Shown piece by piece: positions 35,171 to 45,095 of a stretch of 64,000 nt of DNA. The notes under the pieces were generated by a model. That model was given only the letters and a program-made list of their open reading frames with translations. It was not told the origin of the DNA and made no database searches. A program made the translations under genes and the position numbers. The first letter of the stretch is position 1. Every line of letters begins with the position of its first letter. The stretch comes from a bacterium (GTDB taxonomy: Bacteria > Spirochaetota > Leptospiria > Leptospirales > Leptonemataceae). The stretch is from positions 124,001 through 188,000 of the forward strand of contig JANSYA010000008.1 in NCBI GenBank assembly GCA_024742665.1, in the 5' to 3' direction.

Positions 35171-35764
35171 ATGGCTGACGTAAGCACAGACGATATCAAA
35201 AAACTTCGCGAGATGAGCGGCGCGGGCATGATGGACTGCAAAAAGGCGCTCGTCGAAACCAAAGGCGACGTGGAAAAGGCCGCGGAGAACCTGCGCAAAA
35301 AAGGCCTGGTCAAGGCCGTGAAGCGTATGGATCGCGACACCGCTGTTGGGCGGGTTTTCTCTTATATTCACGCCGGCGGTAGCATCGGCGTATTGCTGCA
35401 ACTGAACTGCGAAACCGACTTCGTCGCCAAGAACGACGACTTCGAGGCGCTGGGCAAAGACATCGCCATGCAGATCGCTGCTGCGAATCCTCTGGCCCTG
35501 ACCGCCGAGGATCTGGACGCGGAAGAGCTCAAGAAAGAAGAAGCTGTCTATCGCGAGCAGTTGGCCAAAGAAGGCAAAGACGAAAAGACCATCGAAAAGA
35601 TCGTCCCGGGCAAAATGAAGAAGTACGCTTCCGAAGTCTGTCTGATGGAGCAGGCCTACATCAAAGATCCCAAAATGAATATGCAGGATCTGGTCAAACA
35701 GTACATCGCAAAATTCGGCGAGAATATCATCGTCGCGCGATTCTCGCGTTACCAGGTAGGGTGA
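35171..35764 (+). CDS. tsf: Elongation factor Ts
   Basis: A 197-residue short-form EF-Ts that exchanges GDP for GTP on EF-Tu. The N-terminal UBA-like region DDIKKLREMSGAGMMDCKKA and the core GRVFSYIHAGGSIGVLLQLN and CETDFVAKNDDFEALGKDIA are standard. The single dimerisation domain corresponds to the compact EF-Ts found in several phyla rather than the 280-residue enterobacterial form. Located between rpsB and pyrH. Confidence 0.97.
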   Translation: MADVSTDDIKKLREMSGAGMMDCKKALVETKGDVEKAAENLRKKGLVKAVKRMDRDTAVGRVFSYIHAGGSIGVLLQLNCETDFVAKNDDFEALGKDIAMQIAAANPLALTAEDLDAEELKKEEAVYREQLAKEGKDEKTIEKIVPGKMKKYASEVCLMEQAYIKDPKMNMQDLVKQYIAKFGENIIVARFSRYQVG

Positions 35765-35789
35765 GCCGCTTCCGGTTGTGAATGATTCA

Positions 35790-36533
35790 ATGAGCGATCG
35801 GAAAGAAAGAGGATTCCCCTACAAGCGAGTGCTGCTGAAGCTTTCGGGCGAAGCATTCGGTAAGACCGGAATCGATTACAGCAAAGTCGCGGTAATCGCC
35901 GAGCAGATCAAGCTGTGCCAGGAAAACGGCATCAGCCTGGCGGTTGTAATCGGCGGCGGAAATATCCTGCGCGGGCAGACCACGGCCGAACACGGCATGG
36001 AACGCACCACCGCCGACTATATGGGCATGCTGGCCACGGTGATCAACGCCCTGGCTCTGCAGGAAGGCTGCGAAAAAGTCGGCCTGCATACGCGCGTGCA
36101 GAGCGCCATCGAAATGAAAAACATCGCCGAAAGCTATATTCGGCGGCGGGCCATGCGCCATCTCGAAAAAAATCGCATTGTGATATTCGCGGCGGGCACC
36201 GGCAATCCGTACTTCACGACCGATACGACTGCGGCTCTGCGAGCGGTAGAAAGCGGCTGCGAAGTGATTCTCAAAGCCACGAAGGTCGACGGCGTATACG
36301 ACGCGGATCCGAACAAAGAATCGGACGCGAAATTGTTCGATCAGATTTCATACATGGAAGCGATTCAGCGCGGCCTGAAAGTCATGGATACGACTGCTTT
36401 GACTCTGTGTATGGAAAACGATATGCCGATTATCGTTTTCGATATCTTCAAGCAGGACAACCTGAAGAAATTGATCACCGGCAGTCAGATCGGCACCTAC
36501 ATCGCGGCGGACTGCGAACTGAAATTCGCTTGA
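35790..36533 (+). CDS. pyrH: UMP kinase
   Basis: A 247-residue amino-acid-kinase-fold enzyme phosphorylating UMP to UDP. YKRVLLKLSGEAFGKTGIDY, VVIGGGNILRG, YMGMLATVINALALQ, GTGNPYFTTDTTAALRA and ATKVDGVYDADPNKE are diagnostic. An in-frame GTG at 35778 would add four residues; neither start has a strong ribosome binding site. Usual tsf-pyrH-frr order. Confidence 0.96.
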   Translation: MSDRKERGFPYKRVLLKLSGEAFGKTGIDYSKVAVIAEQIKLCQENGISLAVVIGGGNILRGQTTAEHGMERTTADYMGMLATVINALALQEGCEKVGLHTRVQSAIEMKNIAESYIRRRAMRHLEKNRIVIFAAGTGNPYFTTDTTAALRAVESGCEVILKATKVDGVYDADPNKESDAKLFDQISYMEAIQRGLKVMDTTALTLCMENDMPIIVFDIFKQDNLKKLITGSQIGTYIAADCELKFA

Positions 36534-36609
36534 TTCCGCGGCGCCGGGCAGCCTGAACAATATCCCGGCGCATGCAGTACCTCGCACTATATCGAACTCG
36601 GAACGGAAT

Positions 36610-37182
36610 ATGTCAGAGACAGAACAAAGCGCTGAAGAAATTCTATTCGAAGCGGAAGATCGAATGGAGAAGAGCCTGGAAGCCCTGAAGCGCGATCTGG
36701 CCAATATCCGTTCGACCCGGGCCACGCCCAATATGCTCGACCAGATTTCGGTTGAGTACTACGGCGCGATGACGCCGCTCAATCAGATGGCCACGATCCA
36801 GGCGCCCGAGCCTCGCATGCTTTTGATTTCTCCTTTCGATAAGGCTTCGATGGGCGACATTGAAAAGGCGATCTTAAAGAGCGATCTCGGCCTGACGCCG
36901 CAAAACGACGGCACCGCGATTCGTCTGTTTCTGCCCGAGCTTTCGATGGAACGTCGCCAGGAGCTGGTCAAGCAGGTCCAGAAGCGCATGGAAGAAGCGC
37001 GGGTTTCGGTCCGCAATATTCGTCGGGATACCAACGAAGAACTCAAGAAGCTTAAAACCGGCGGCGTTTCGGAAGACGAAATCAAAGGCGCTCAGGACGA
37101 AGTCCAGAAGCTGACCGACGCCTGCATTAAGAAAGGCGAAGAGCAGGCGTCCCAAAAAGAGGAAAGCATCCTTTCCGTTTGA
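36610..37182 (+). CDS. frr: Ribosome recycling factor
   Basis: A 190-residue protein that, with EF-G, splits post-termination ribosomes. FEAEDRMEKSLEALKRDLAN followed by IRSTRATPNMLDQISVEYYG, the middle domain (EPRMLLISPFDKASMGDIEK) and the C-terminal long helix RRDTNEELKKLKTGGVSEDE match RRF throughout, at the normal length. Confidence 0.97.
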   Translation: MSETEQSAEEILFEAEDRMEKSLEALKRDLANIRSTRATPNMLDQISVEYYGAMTPLNQMATIQAPEPRMLLISPFDKASMGDIEKAILKSDLGLTPQNDGTAIRLFLPELSMERRQELVKQVQKRMEEARVSVRNIRRDTNEELKKLKTGGVSEDEIKGAQDEVQKLTDACIKKGEEQASQKEESILSV

Positions 37183-37231
37183 AACGCCTTCACTCGCGTT
37201 CTTTTAATCAGCCCTTCCTTTTATCATCAGC

Positions 37232-38050
37232 ATGCCGGCCCGTCGAACCAGTCCTGCTCTGCGCGGCTCGCGATCGGCCGACGCCTCTCCAACGGCCGGC
37301 GCGCATTCTAAACTGATCGCCGCTTTGGACCCGGCCAATCTGCCGCAGCACATCGCCATTATTCTCGACGGCAACGGCCGCTGGGCGAAGGCCCGGGGGC
37401 TCAGCCGATCGCAAGGCCATCGCGCGGGGGGCGAAAATCTAACCCGGCAGATCGACTTTTTTTTAGAGCTGGGAATTCCGGTCGTTTCGCTGTATGCGTT
37501 TTCGACCGAGAACTGGAAGCGTCCGACGCGCGAAGTTAACGCCATCTGGAAGCTGTTCAACGAATTCTTTGATCGGCATTTGACCCACTGTATTGAAAAA
37601 GAGATTCGGGTGCACGCTTCCGGAGATCTGGCGAAGCTGCCGGCGCCCAGCCGACGCCAGATTCAAAAGGCCGTACAAAAAACCACGGAGTTCTCGCGCC
37701 TGACCGCGAATTTTTGCGTGAATTACGGTTCCCATCATGAGATCTTAAACGCGGCCAGCACAGTGCTGAAAGAACGCCTGGCTTTACAGGCCGCCGGTCA
37801 GGCCCGCAAGGCCGCCGCTCCGATCAAAGCCGGGGAACTGGAACGCCATCTTTATACGTATCCGCTGCCGCCGGTGGATCTCTTGATTCGTCCAGGCGGG
37901 GAGAGTCGAATCTCTAATTTCCTGCTCTGGCAGTGCGCGTATTCGGAAATATACGTGACGGATACGCTCTGGCCCGATTTTAATGAGGAAAACCTGGTTG
38001 AGGCGATCGCCTGGTTTCAAAGTCGGCACCGTCGGTTCGGCGGTCTCTAG
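37232..38050 (+). CDS. uppS: Undecaprenyl diphosphate synthase
   Basis: A 272-residue cis-prenyltransferase that makes the C55 lipid carrier for peptidoglycan and LPS. HIAIILDGNGRWAKARG contains the catalytic Asp; GHRAGGENL, LYAFSTENWKRP, NFCVNYGSHHEI and the C-terminal DLLIRPGGESRISNFLLWQC are the conserved regions. The first 35 residues are a non-conserved S/A-rich extension, so a later start is possible. Between frr and cdsA. Confidence 0.96.
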   Translation: MPARRTSPALRGSRSADASPTAGAHSKLIAALDPANLPQHIAIILDGNGRWAKARGLSRSQGHRAGGENLTRQIDFFLELGIPVVSLYAFSTENWKRPTREVNAIWKLFNEFFDRHLTHCIEKEIRVHASGDLAKLPAPSRRQIQKAVQKTTEFSRLTANFCVNYGSHHEILNAASTVLKERLALQAAGQARKAAAPIKAGELERHLYTYPLPPVDLLIRPGGESRISNFLLWQCAYSEIYVTDTLWPDFNEENLVEAIAWFQSRHRRFGGL

Positions 38051-38088
38051 TCGCGAGTCGTCACGCGAAGACGAACACAGGAATTCTT

Positions 38089-39021
38089 ATGAACGAAACA
38101 GCGAAACGAATCCTATCGGGTGTGACTCTCGCCGCCCTGGCCTGCGGGGCCCTGTATAGCGAATTCTTTAACTGGATCCTGCTCTTCGCGCTGCTTTTCT
38201 TATTCTCGCAGATGGGTCTGTATGAATTCTATCATCTCACGGATCGCGGCATTGACGGCCGGCCCTTTCGCAAGCTCGGGGCCTTCTTCGCCGCGCTGAT
38301 CGTCGTCGGATATTATGCGCAGTTCCTGGCCATGAAGGGCGCCCAGGGGCACGAACTGAGCGAATTTGCACAGTGGCTCGTCGCCTGGTTTTATCCGAAC
38401 GCGAATAACCTGGCGCCGACCCTTTTGTTCCTGTTTTTTATTTTCGCGAGCGTGCTGCAGATTCTCACGCGTCCGCTCGACGGCACGATCTACAGCCTGG
38501 CCGTCAGCGTCGCCGGTATTGTTTATACGACCCTGGGCGTCTGCCACGGCATGCTCTTGATGGGATTGGAACACGGCTTATTTTATCTGGTGCTATTCGC
38601 CGTGCTGCCGATTTCCACGGATACCGGCGCCTATTTCGCGGGCCGCTGGTTCGGCAGTCATAACGCGGGACTCAAAGTTTCACCGAAGAAAACCTACGAA
38701 GGTTACGCGGGCGGCATCGTTACGGCGGTGCTGGTCGGCGTCGGTTTCCTGTACGGCTGGAACGCCTACGCGCCCGGCGCGCTTTCCGGCGTGCCGATGC
38801 ATCCGATAGAAATCGCGATTGTTTCGTTCGTGATCGCTTTCGTTTCGATTTTCGGCGATCTGGCGGAGAGCGCTCTGAAGCGCGATGCTAAGATTAAGGA
38901 CTCGGCTTCGACCATTCCCGGACACGGGGGCATGCTCGATCTCGCGGATGCGATCTATTTCAGTCTGCCGGTCGGCTATTTTTATCTGACTTACAAATCC
39001 ATGCTGGGCTACGCCCTTTAA
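38089..39021 (+). CDS. cdsA: Phosphatidate cytidylyltransferase
   Basis: A 310-residue integral membrane enzyme forming CDP-diacylglycerol from phosphatidate and CTP. It has many hydrophobic helices (for example ILLFALLFLFSQMGLYEFY). The C-terminal CdsA signature shows SPKKTYEGYAGGIVTAVL, SIFGDLAESALKRDAKIKDS and IPGHGGMLDLADAIYFSLPV. Position after uppS and before dxr is conserved in many bacteria. Confidence 0.96.
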   Translation: MNETAKRILSGVTLAALACGALYSEFFNWILLFALLFLFSQMGLYEFYHLTDRGIDGRPFRKLGAFFAALIVVGYYAQFLAMKGAQGHELSEFAQWLVAWFYPNANNLAPTLLFLFFIFASVLQILTRPLDGTIYSLAVSVAGIVYTTLGVCHGMLLMGLEHGLFYLVLFAVLPISTDTGAYFAGRWFGSHNAGLKVSPKKTYEGYAGGIVTAVLVGVGFLYGWNAYAPGALSGVPMHPIEIAIVSFVIAFVSIFGDLAESALKRDAKIKDSASTIPGHGGMLDLADAIYFSLPVGYFYLTYKSMLGYAL

Positions 39022-39039
39022 TCTCAGGTCCGTGCGCGA

Positions 39040-40371
39040 GTGATTTCGGAAAGGTGCTGTGAACTGCTGAACGCCGGCGCCGCTGAACGGACCCGGAGCG
39101 TCGTCGTACTCGGCGCGTCGGGATCGGTCGGCGGATCGACGATCGAATTTCTTAAATCGCTGAAGTCTATTCAGAACGAAGCCAATCCGGAAGCGCGGAT
39201 GCATCTGGCGGCCCTCAGCGTGCACGGCTCGGTCGACCGCCTGCGCGAAATCCTGCGGGAATTTCCGGACACGAAATTCGCCGCCGTGACGTCTGATGTC
39301 GCGTACGATGAGCACATCGCCGCCCTGCGCCGGGAATTCGCGGGTGTGGTTTTCTTTCGCGGCTCAGACGGCGCGCTGGGGATGATCGAAGCCGCCGTCG
39401 ACGCCGGCGCCGATACGGTGCTCACGGCGGTGGTTGGCGCGGCGGGCATCCAGGCGACGATGCTGGCCTTGCGCCTGGGCGTGAAGGTCGCGCTGGCGAA
39501 CAAAGAGACGATGGTCACCGCGGGCCCGGCGATCGAAGCGCTGCTGCGCGATCAATTCGCGCAGGCCACTGACGAGGCGAGCGGGCAGGCGGGCGCCGGT
39601 GACGCTCTGGATGACGCGGCGCCAGGCAAACGCCCCGTGATTCTGCCGGTCGACTCGGAGCACAACGCGATCTTTCAGGTGATTCACGGCCTGCGCCCCG
39701 ATCATATTCGTCGGGTGATTCTCACGGCGTCGGGCGGTCCCTTTCGCGACTGGCCAATTCATAAGATTCAGCAGGTTTCGCGGGCCGAAGTCTTGAACCA
39801 TCCCACCTGGAGCATGGGCCCGAAGATTACCGTCGACTCGGCGGGCATGATCAACAAAGGGCTGGAGTTGATCGAAGCGCACTTTTTGTTTTCAATTCCG
39901 TACGCGCAGCTCGATGTTCTGATTCACAAGGACAGCTACGTGCACGGTATGGCGGAAACCCGCGACGGCGGCTATCTGCTGTGCGCGTCGCGGCCACATA
40001 TGGTCTTTCCGATCGCCCACGCCCTGTGCTATCCGGATCCGGTTCCCGCGCCCCACGCCATGGCGACCCGGCCGGAAGCCTGGCCCGGACTGGAATTCGA
40101 AGAGGTTCAACCGGATCGTTATCCCGGTTACGCCCTGTGCCGGGCGGCGGGCGAGCGGGGCGGCACCGCCCCCGCGATCTTAAACGCCGCAAACGAAGAG
40201 GCGGTGCGGCTCTTTCTCGACGGCCAGATCGGTTTCACCGGCATCCCCGGGCTGATCGAAAGCGTTTTGAACGCTCTGCCGGTAGAATCCGGCGTTCAAC
40301 TGGAAATTTTTCTGGAAGCGGACCGTGCCGCCCGGGAACTTGCCCGTCAGACGGCGCAAAAGTCGGACTAA
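39040..40371 (+). CDS. dxr: 1-deoxy-D-xylulose 5-phosphate reductoisomerase
   Basis: A 443-residue second MEP-pathway enzyme, producing 2-C-methyl-D-erythritol 4-phosphate with NADPH. The cofactor motif VVVLGASGSVGGSTIEFL, ALANKETMVTAG, the metal/substrate region ILPVDSEHNAIFQ, LTASGGPFRDWP, HPTWSMGPKITVDSAGMINK and NAANEEAVRLFL are present. It is longer than the usual 380-400 residues because of a 22-residue N-terminal extension (start GTG at 39040, not certain) and insertions, for example at about 170-205 and in the pre-C-terminal part. Partner gene dxs is at 49012. Confidence 0.95.
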   Translation: MISERCCELLNAGAAERTRSVVVLGASGSVGGSTIEFLKSLKSIQNEANPEARMHLAALSVHGSVDRLREILREFPDTKFAAVTSDVAYDEHIAALRREFAGVVFFRGSDGALGMIEAAVDAGADTVLTAVVGAAGIQATMLALRLGVKVALANKETMVTAGPAIEALLRDQFAQATDEASGQAGAGDALDDAAPGKRPVILPVDSEHNAIFQVIHGLRPDHIRRVILTASGGPFRDWPIHKIQQVSRAEVLNHPTWSMGPKITVDSAGMINKGLELIEAHFLFSIPYAQLDVLIHKDSYVHGMAETRDGGYLLCASRPHMVFPIAHALCYPDPVPAPHAMATRPEAWPGLEFEEVQPDRYPGYALCRAAGERGGTAPAILNAANEEAVRLFLDGQIGFTGIPGLIESVLNALPVESGVQLEIFLEADRAARELARQTAQKSD

Positions 40372-40446
40372 ACCGCCGCGTCCAAATCGAACAGGGGCAT
40401 CGACTTTGTGTCGTTCTTTCCCCGATTCCCTGGTTAAATATACATT

Positions 40447-42054
40447 ATGATTATTTTTATTCTCGGCGGAGCCCTGATGCTCGGGGTCTGTATTATCGTT
40501 CACGAGCTCGGGCACCTGATCGGCGGCAAGCTGGTGGGCGTCAAAGCCGAGATCTTCTCGGTCGGCTACGGTCGCGGCATCTGGAAAAAAAAGATCGGCG
40601 ATACGACCTGGCAGGTGACCGCCATCCCCCTGGGGGGCTACGTTAAATTCTACGGCGCCGAGGACTTCGAACAAACCGAAAAGGCGCCCGGCGGCCTGTT
40701 CAGCGTCGGCCCGATCAAGCGCATGATTCCGATTCTGGGCGGACCGCTTGCGAATTTGGTGCTGGGGCTCGGCATCTTCTTAATGCTGCATGTTCTTTCG
40801 GGACCGCTCGCCCCGCGGGTCTATTTGCACGAAACGCTCGGTGAAAAATCCCCCGCGTACGCCGGCGGCCTGCGCAACGGCGACGAAGTGCTCGCGGTCG
40901 GCGACGAGTCGGTCAGCGATTTTCATGATCTGGTCAAATTGATTGTGCTGTCGGAAGGCCGCCCCCTCGACTTTAAGATTCGTCGGGAAGGGGAAGTTCA
41001 GAATCTAACGATCACGCCGGTCGTGAATTCTTCCGGCACCTCCGAGATCGGCATTCGCATGCCGGGCGATATGTATTTAATGGTCAGCTATCCTTTTTAC
41101 CAGGTGTTGACTCACAATTTCGCTTCGATCTTCGGCGACCGTCCGCCGCCCAAAGAGCTGCGAGCCTATCCTTATTTGCGCGATGGGGATCGGATCATTA
41201 CTGTTGAAGGTCAGCCGATTCACAGCGTCCGCGATCTGCAGCGAGTGCTGGGAGCCAACCACGGCGAAACCGTTACCGTGACGGTCGATCGCGAAAGTCT
41301 GCCGTGGCTTGCGCCCTGGCCGACGCATCGCGCGGAGGTCGAGATTCCTTCGGCGGCCGAATTTATCGTCCATATTCGTGATGTTTTCGATTTGAAGTAC
41401 GATCTTCCGGTCGGCGATCAGATTCTCGCTTCAGTGAGTCCGGCTCACCAGGAGCGGCTGTCGGAAATTCGCCTGAACGGTAAGGCCCCGGGTTCCTTTC
41501 CGCAAATGGGGCGCGATTTCCCTCAGGCCGCGCCTGTCGCGCTGTCGATCAGCGGTCGCGAGTATAAGGCCGTAGTCGAAACCGAAAAGATTGGCACGCT
41601 GGGTTTTCAATCGGCGGCGAGCATTCGCGGCGACTATCTGGAAAACCACGACACGGTAATGGGCGTGCTCGGCGCCGCGTACAACGATACGTTTAAGAAC
41701 GTCATGATCTATCCCGCTTTTTTCGCGGGTCTGTTTTCCGGGCGGATTTCGTTCATCGATAACGCCGCGGGCCCCGTGCGCATCTTCGGCGCGGCGGGGA
41801 TTCTGATTAAATCAGACTACCAGAACTATCTGCAATTATTCGCCGCGATCTCGATCGCGCTGTTTATTATGAATCTGATACCTTTTCCGATAGTGGACGG
41901 CGGGCACATCGTATTTTATTTGTACGAAGCGATCGCCGGCAAACCCGTTTCGCCGGCCGTGCTGGAATCGATTTATAAAGTCGCGTTTTCCATGCTCATG
42001 TTTTTGGGGCTCTGGATCATGTATCGCGACATCATCTGGATCATAGGTCTATAA
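40447..42054 (+). CDS. rseP: Site-2 (RseP-family) intramembrane metalloprotease
   Basis: A 535-residue membrane protease. The zinc motif HELGH is at about residues 19-23 (IIVHELGHLIGG), and the second metal ligand is in NLIPFPIVDGGHIVFYLYEA. Two PDZ domains lie in between (around 125-190 and 215-290), the second with a long insertion, which explains the extra length over the usual 420-450. It cuts membrane-bound regulators such as anti-sigma factors, and signal-peptide remnants. Typical position between dxr and proS. Confidence 0.93.
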   Translation: MIIFILGGALMLGVCIIVHELGHLIGGKLVGVKAEIFSVGYGRGIWKKKIGDTTWQVTAIPLGGYVKFYGAEDFEQTEKAPGGLFSVGPIKRMIPILGGPLANLVLGLGIFLMLHVLSGPLAPRVYLHETLGEKSPAYAGGLRNGDEVLAVGDESVSDFHDLVKLIVLSEGRPLDFKIRREGEVQNLTITPVVNSSGTSEIGIRMPGDMYLMVSYPFYQVLTHNFASIFGDRPPPKELRAYPYLRDGDRIITVEGQPIHSVRDLQRVLGANHGETVTVTVDRESLPWLAPWPTHRAEVEIPSAAEFIVHIRDVFDLKYDLPVGDQILASVSPAHQERLSEIRLNGKAPGSFPQMGRDFPQAAPVALSISGREYKAVVETEKIGTLGFQSAASIRGDYLENHDTVMGVLGAAYNDTFKNVMIYPAFFAGLFSGRISFIDNAAGPVRIFGAAGILIKSDYQNYLQLFAAISIALFIMNLIPFPIVDGGHIVFYLYEAIAGKPVSPAVLESIYKVAFSMLMFLGLWIMYRDIIWIIGL

Positions 42055-42065
42055 ACTAAAACTAT

Positions 42066-43838
42066 ATGTTAGCATCTCGTTCTTTAATCGCCACACTCCG
42101 GGACGATCCCGGCGACGCCGTCGTCGCGTCCCATCGCCTCATGATTCGCGCGGGTCTCGTGCGCAAGCTCGGCGCGGGGCTCTATCATCTGCTGCCGATG
42201 GGCCTTCGAACCTTTCGCAAAATTGAAAATGTGATTCGCGAAGAGATGAACGCGGCGGGCGCGCTTGAATTTCAACTGCCGATTCTCACGCCGTCCGAAC
42301 TCTGGGAACAGTCCGGCCGCTGGGAGAAGATGGGCAAAGAGATGATGCGTTTTAAGGACCGTCACGAGGTCTGGAACGCGCTCGGTCCGACCCACGAAGA
42401 ATCATTCTCAAGCCTGGTCTCCGAGCTGATAAAATCTTACCGCGATTTACCGTTAAACGTGTACCAGATTCACACCAAATTTCGCGACGAGATTCGGCCG
42501 CGCTTCGGAGTGATTCGTTCGCGGGAATTCTGCATGAAGGACGCGTACTCTTTCGACCTGGACGAAAAGGCGCTGGATATTACCTATCAGAAGATGCGCG
42601 TCGCGTATCGGCGGATCTTCGCGCGGCTCGGGCTGAGCACCGTTCCGGTCGAGGCGGATACTGGCGCGATGGGCGGCACGGGTTCCGAGGAATTTATGGT
42701 GCCGTCGGAAATCGGCGAAGAGACGCTGCTCGTTTCGGAGAACGATAAGTATCGATCGAACCAGGAAAAGACGCCCGTCAGCTATGCGAAAGCCGGCGAC
42801 TTTAGCGCGGCGAATCAGGCGGCGCAGCCGACCGGTGATCTGAAAGGTCTGGAGCGCCATCATACTCCGGGGATGAAAACCATCGCCGACGTCGCGAAGC
42901 ATTTGAACGTGGCGGCGACGGCGATACTCAAAACGGTCCTCTATTACGCCGACGGCAAGCCCGTCGCGGTATGTCTGCGCGGCGATCGCGACGTAAACGA
43001 AATCAAACTATCGAATCACCTGGACGGCGCGACAGTCCTGCCGGCGACCCCGCAGCAGATTAAAGAGCTTGGTTCGGTAATCGGATTTATCGGTCCCCTG
43101 GGGCTTTCGAAAGACGCACGCATTGTGTGGGATCTATCTTTGACCGAAGGCGGCCCCGAATGGATCGTCGGCGCGAACGAGGCGGAGTACCACTGCGGCG
43201 GCTGCGTGTTGGATCCGGCCCGGGAAAGCGTGGACCTGGCACTGGCGCAGGCGGGCGATCCGAGCCCGGCCGGGGACGGAGTATTAAAAGAAATCAAAGG
43301 CATCGAAGTCGGTCATATTTTCAAGCTCGGTAAAAAATATACGGAAGCCTTTAAGGTCACTGTGCAGGGCGAAGACGGCCGGCCCCTGACGCCAGTGATG
43401 GGCTGCTACGGCGTGGGCGTGAATCGCACGATGGCGACCATCATCGAACAGTGGCACGACGACAAAGGCATCCTCTGGCCGATCAGCGCGGCCCCGTACG
43501 AAATAGCGCTCGTCAGCATCGCCAAAGGTGAAGACGAAATCGCGAAAGCCCGCGAGTTCTATGAAGCGCTCACGGCCGCCGGCTGCGATGTGCTCTGGGA
43601 CGATCGTCCGGCGCGGCCCGGCGTGAAATTCGGCGACGCGGAATTGATTGGCTATCCGATTCGCCTGACAATGGGCAAAGGTTATTTTCAGGACGGCGAA
43701 TTGGAAGTCGTGCGCCGCGCCGACGGCGAGCAGCTCAAATGCTCCGGGGACACGGCGGCCCTGGTTGGCCAGGTCTTAAAGCTGCGCGAAGAACTATACG
43801 CCGAACTTGAGCACAACGCGGCAGGAGCCAGCACATGA
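42066..43838 (+). CDS. proS: Prolyl-tRNA synthetase
   Basis: A 590-residue class II synthetase of the bacterial type. The N-terminal catalytic motifs are GLYHLLPMGLRTFRKIENVI, LGPTHEESFSSLVSELIKSY and FRDEIRPRFGVIRSREFCMK. A YbaK-like editing insertion lies at about residues 235-395, then GVGVNRTMATIIEQ and the anticodon-binding domain ILWPISAAPYEIALVSI. The stop overlaps the trpB start by four bases. Confidence 0.97.
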   Translation: MLASRSLIATLRDDPGDAVVASHRLMIRAGLVRKLGAGLYHLLPMGLRTFRKIENVIREEMNAAGALEFQLPILTPSELWEQSGRWEKMGKEMMRFKDRHEVWNALGPTHEESFSSLVSELIKSYRDLPLNVYQIHTKFRDEIRPRFGVIRSREFCMKDAYSFDLDEKALDITYQKMRVAYRRIFARLGLSTVPVEADTGAMGGTGSEEFMVPSEIGEETLLVSENDKYRSNQEKTPVSYAKAGDFSAANQAAQPTGDLKGLERHHTPGMKTIADVAKHLNVAATAILKTVLYYADGKPVAVCLRGDRDVNEIKLSNHLDGATVLPATPQQIKELGSVIGFIGPLGLSKDARIVWDLSLTEGGPEWIVGANEAEYHCGGCVLDPARESVDLALAQAGDPSPAGDGVLKEIKGIEVGHIFKLGKKYTEAFKVTVQGEDGRPLTPVMGCYGVGVNRTMATIIEQWHDDKGILWPISAAPYEIALVSIAKGEDEIAKAREFYEALTAAGCDVLWDDRPARPGVKFGDAELIGYPIRLTMGKGYFQDGELEVVRRADGEQLKCSGDTAALVGQVLKLREELYAELEHNAAGAST

Positions 43839-45076
43839 GTACCTCAACTGAATCCAACAGCGGAATCGCCGCGTCAGTTTCAGGAGTCGTCGACGAACGG
43901 CCCGGTTATTTCGGCGAATTCGGCGGAGCCTACGCACCCGAAGTTTTGATGGGAGCCCTCGGCGAAGTCGAAGCGGTTTATAATCGACTCAAAGACGACG
44001 CGCAGTTTCAGAAAGAACTGCGTCAGCTCTCCGGGGAATACGCGGGTCGCCCGTCGCACTTGACTTTCGCGCCGCGACTCACGGAAGCCTGGGGCGGGGC
44101 GGAAATCTGGCTCAAGCGTGAAGACCTGAATCATACCGGATCGCATAAAATCAATAACGCTTTAGGCCAGGCGCTGTTGACCGTGGCCATGGGCAAAAAA
44201 CGAATTATCGCCGAGACCGGCGCGGGGCAGCACGGCGTCGCCTCGGCGACCGTGGCGGCGCGCTTCGGCCTGGAATGCACGGTCTATATGGGCGAAGAGG
44301 ACGTGCGCCGCCAGAAACTGAACGTGTTTCGCATGGAGCTGCTGGGAGCGAAGGTCGTTCCCGTAACTTCCGGTACGGGAACCTTAAAGGACGCGACCAA
44401 CGAAGCCATGCGCGACTGGTCAAAGAACGTGGACACCACGCACTATATCATCGGCTCGGCCATCGGACCGCATCCGTTCCCGACCATCGTGCGGGATTTC
44501 CAGGCCGTGATCGGGCACGAAGCCCGCGAACAGATGCTCGAACGCACCGGAGCTTTGCCGGACGCGGTCGTCGCCTGCGTCGGCGGCGGTTCCAACGCCA
44601 TCGGTATCTTTCACGGTTTCTTAAACGACGAGTCGGTGAAGATTTACGGCAGCGAAGCCGGCGGCCGCGGCGACGATCTGGGCGATAACGGCGCGAGCGT
44701 CACCTTCGGTCAGGTCGGTTTTTTTCACGGCACCAAATCGCTCTATATTCAGCACGGCAACGGACAGATCGAAAACGTGCACAGCGTTTCGGCGGGCCTG
44801 GACTACCCGGGCATCGGCCCCGAGCACGCGCATTTAGCGGTGAGCGGGCGCGTCGACTATCGCCGCGTGCGCGATGACGCGGCGCTCGAAGCCTTTCAGG
44901 AAATTTCGCGCCTTGAAGGAATCATTCCCGCGCTGGAATCTTCTCACAGCTTCGTGCTGGCGAAGCAGCTGGCAAAAGAACTGGGGCGGGGCGCGCGAGT
45001 GCTGGTGTGTCTGTCGGGCCGCGGAGACAAAGACGTGGTGGAAGTGGCGCAGCTGCTGGGTCGCGAAGGGTTTTGA
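43835..45076 (+). CDS. trpB: Tryptophan synthase beta chain
   Basis: A 413-residue PLP enzyme joining indole and serine. GYFGEFGGAYAPEVLMGAL is the usual opening, KREDLNHTGSHKINNALGQA carries the Schiff-base lysine, and AETGAGQHGVASA, CVGGGSNAIGIFHGFLND and LVCLSGRGDKD follow. ATGA overlap with proS suggests coupling of tryptophan synthesis to the housekeeping run; no trp leader or anthranilate genes are nearby. Confidence 0.97.
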   Translation: MSTSTESNSGIAASVSGVVDERPGYFGEFGGAYAPEVLMGALGEVEAVYNRLKDDAQFQKELRQLSGEYAGRPSHLTFAPRLTEAWGGAEIWLKREDLNHTGSHKINNALGQALLTVAMGKKRIIAETGAGQHGVASATVAARFGLECTVYMGEEDVRRQKLNVFRMELLGAKVVPVTSGTGTLKDATNEAMRDWSKNVDTTHYIIGSAIGPHPFPTIVRDFQAVIGHEAREQMLERTGALPDAVVACVGGGSNAIGIFHGFLNDESVKIYGSEAGGRGDDLGDNGASVTFGQVGFFHGTKSLYIQHGNGQIENVHSVSAGLDYPGIGPEHAHLAVSGRVDYRRVRDDAALEAFQEISRLEGIIPALESSHSFVLAKQLAKELGRGARVLVCLSGRGDKDVVEVAQLLGREGF

Positions 45077-45095
45077 CGAAAGGATTTTAACTGCT

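Noticed and set aside
44874..45095. Upstream extension of trpA
   Set aside because: Out-of-frame overlap with the trpB 3' end, tryptophan/arginine-rich shadow sequence; GTG 45096 matches the family start.
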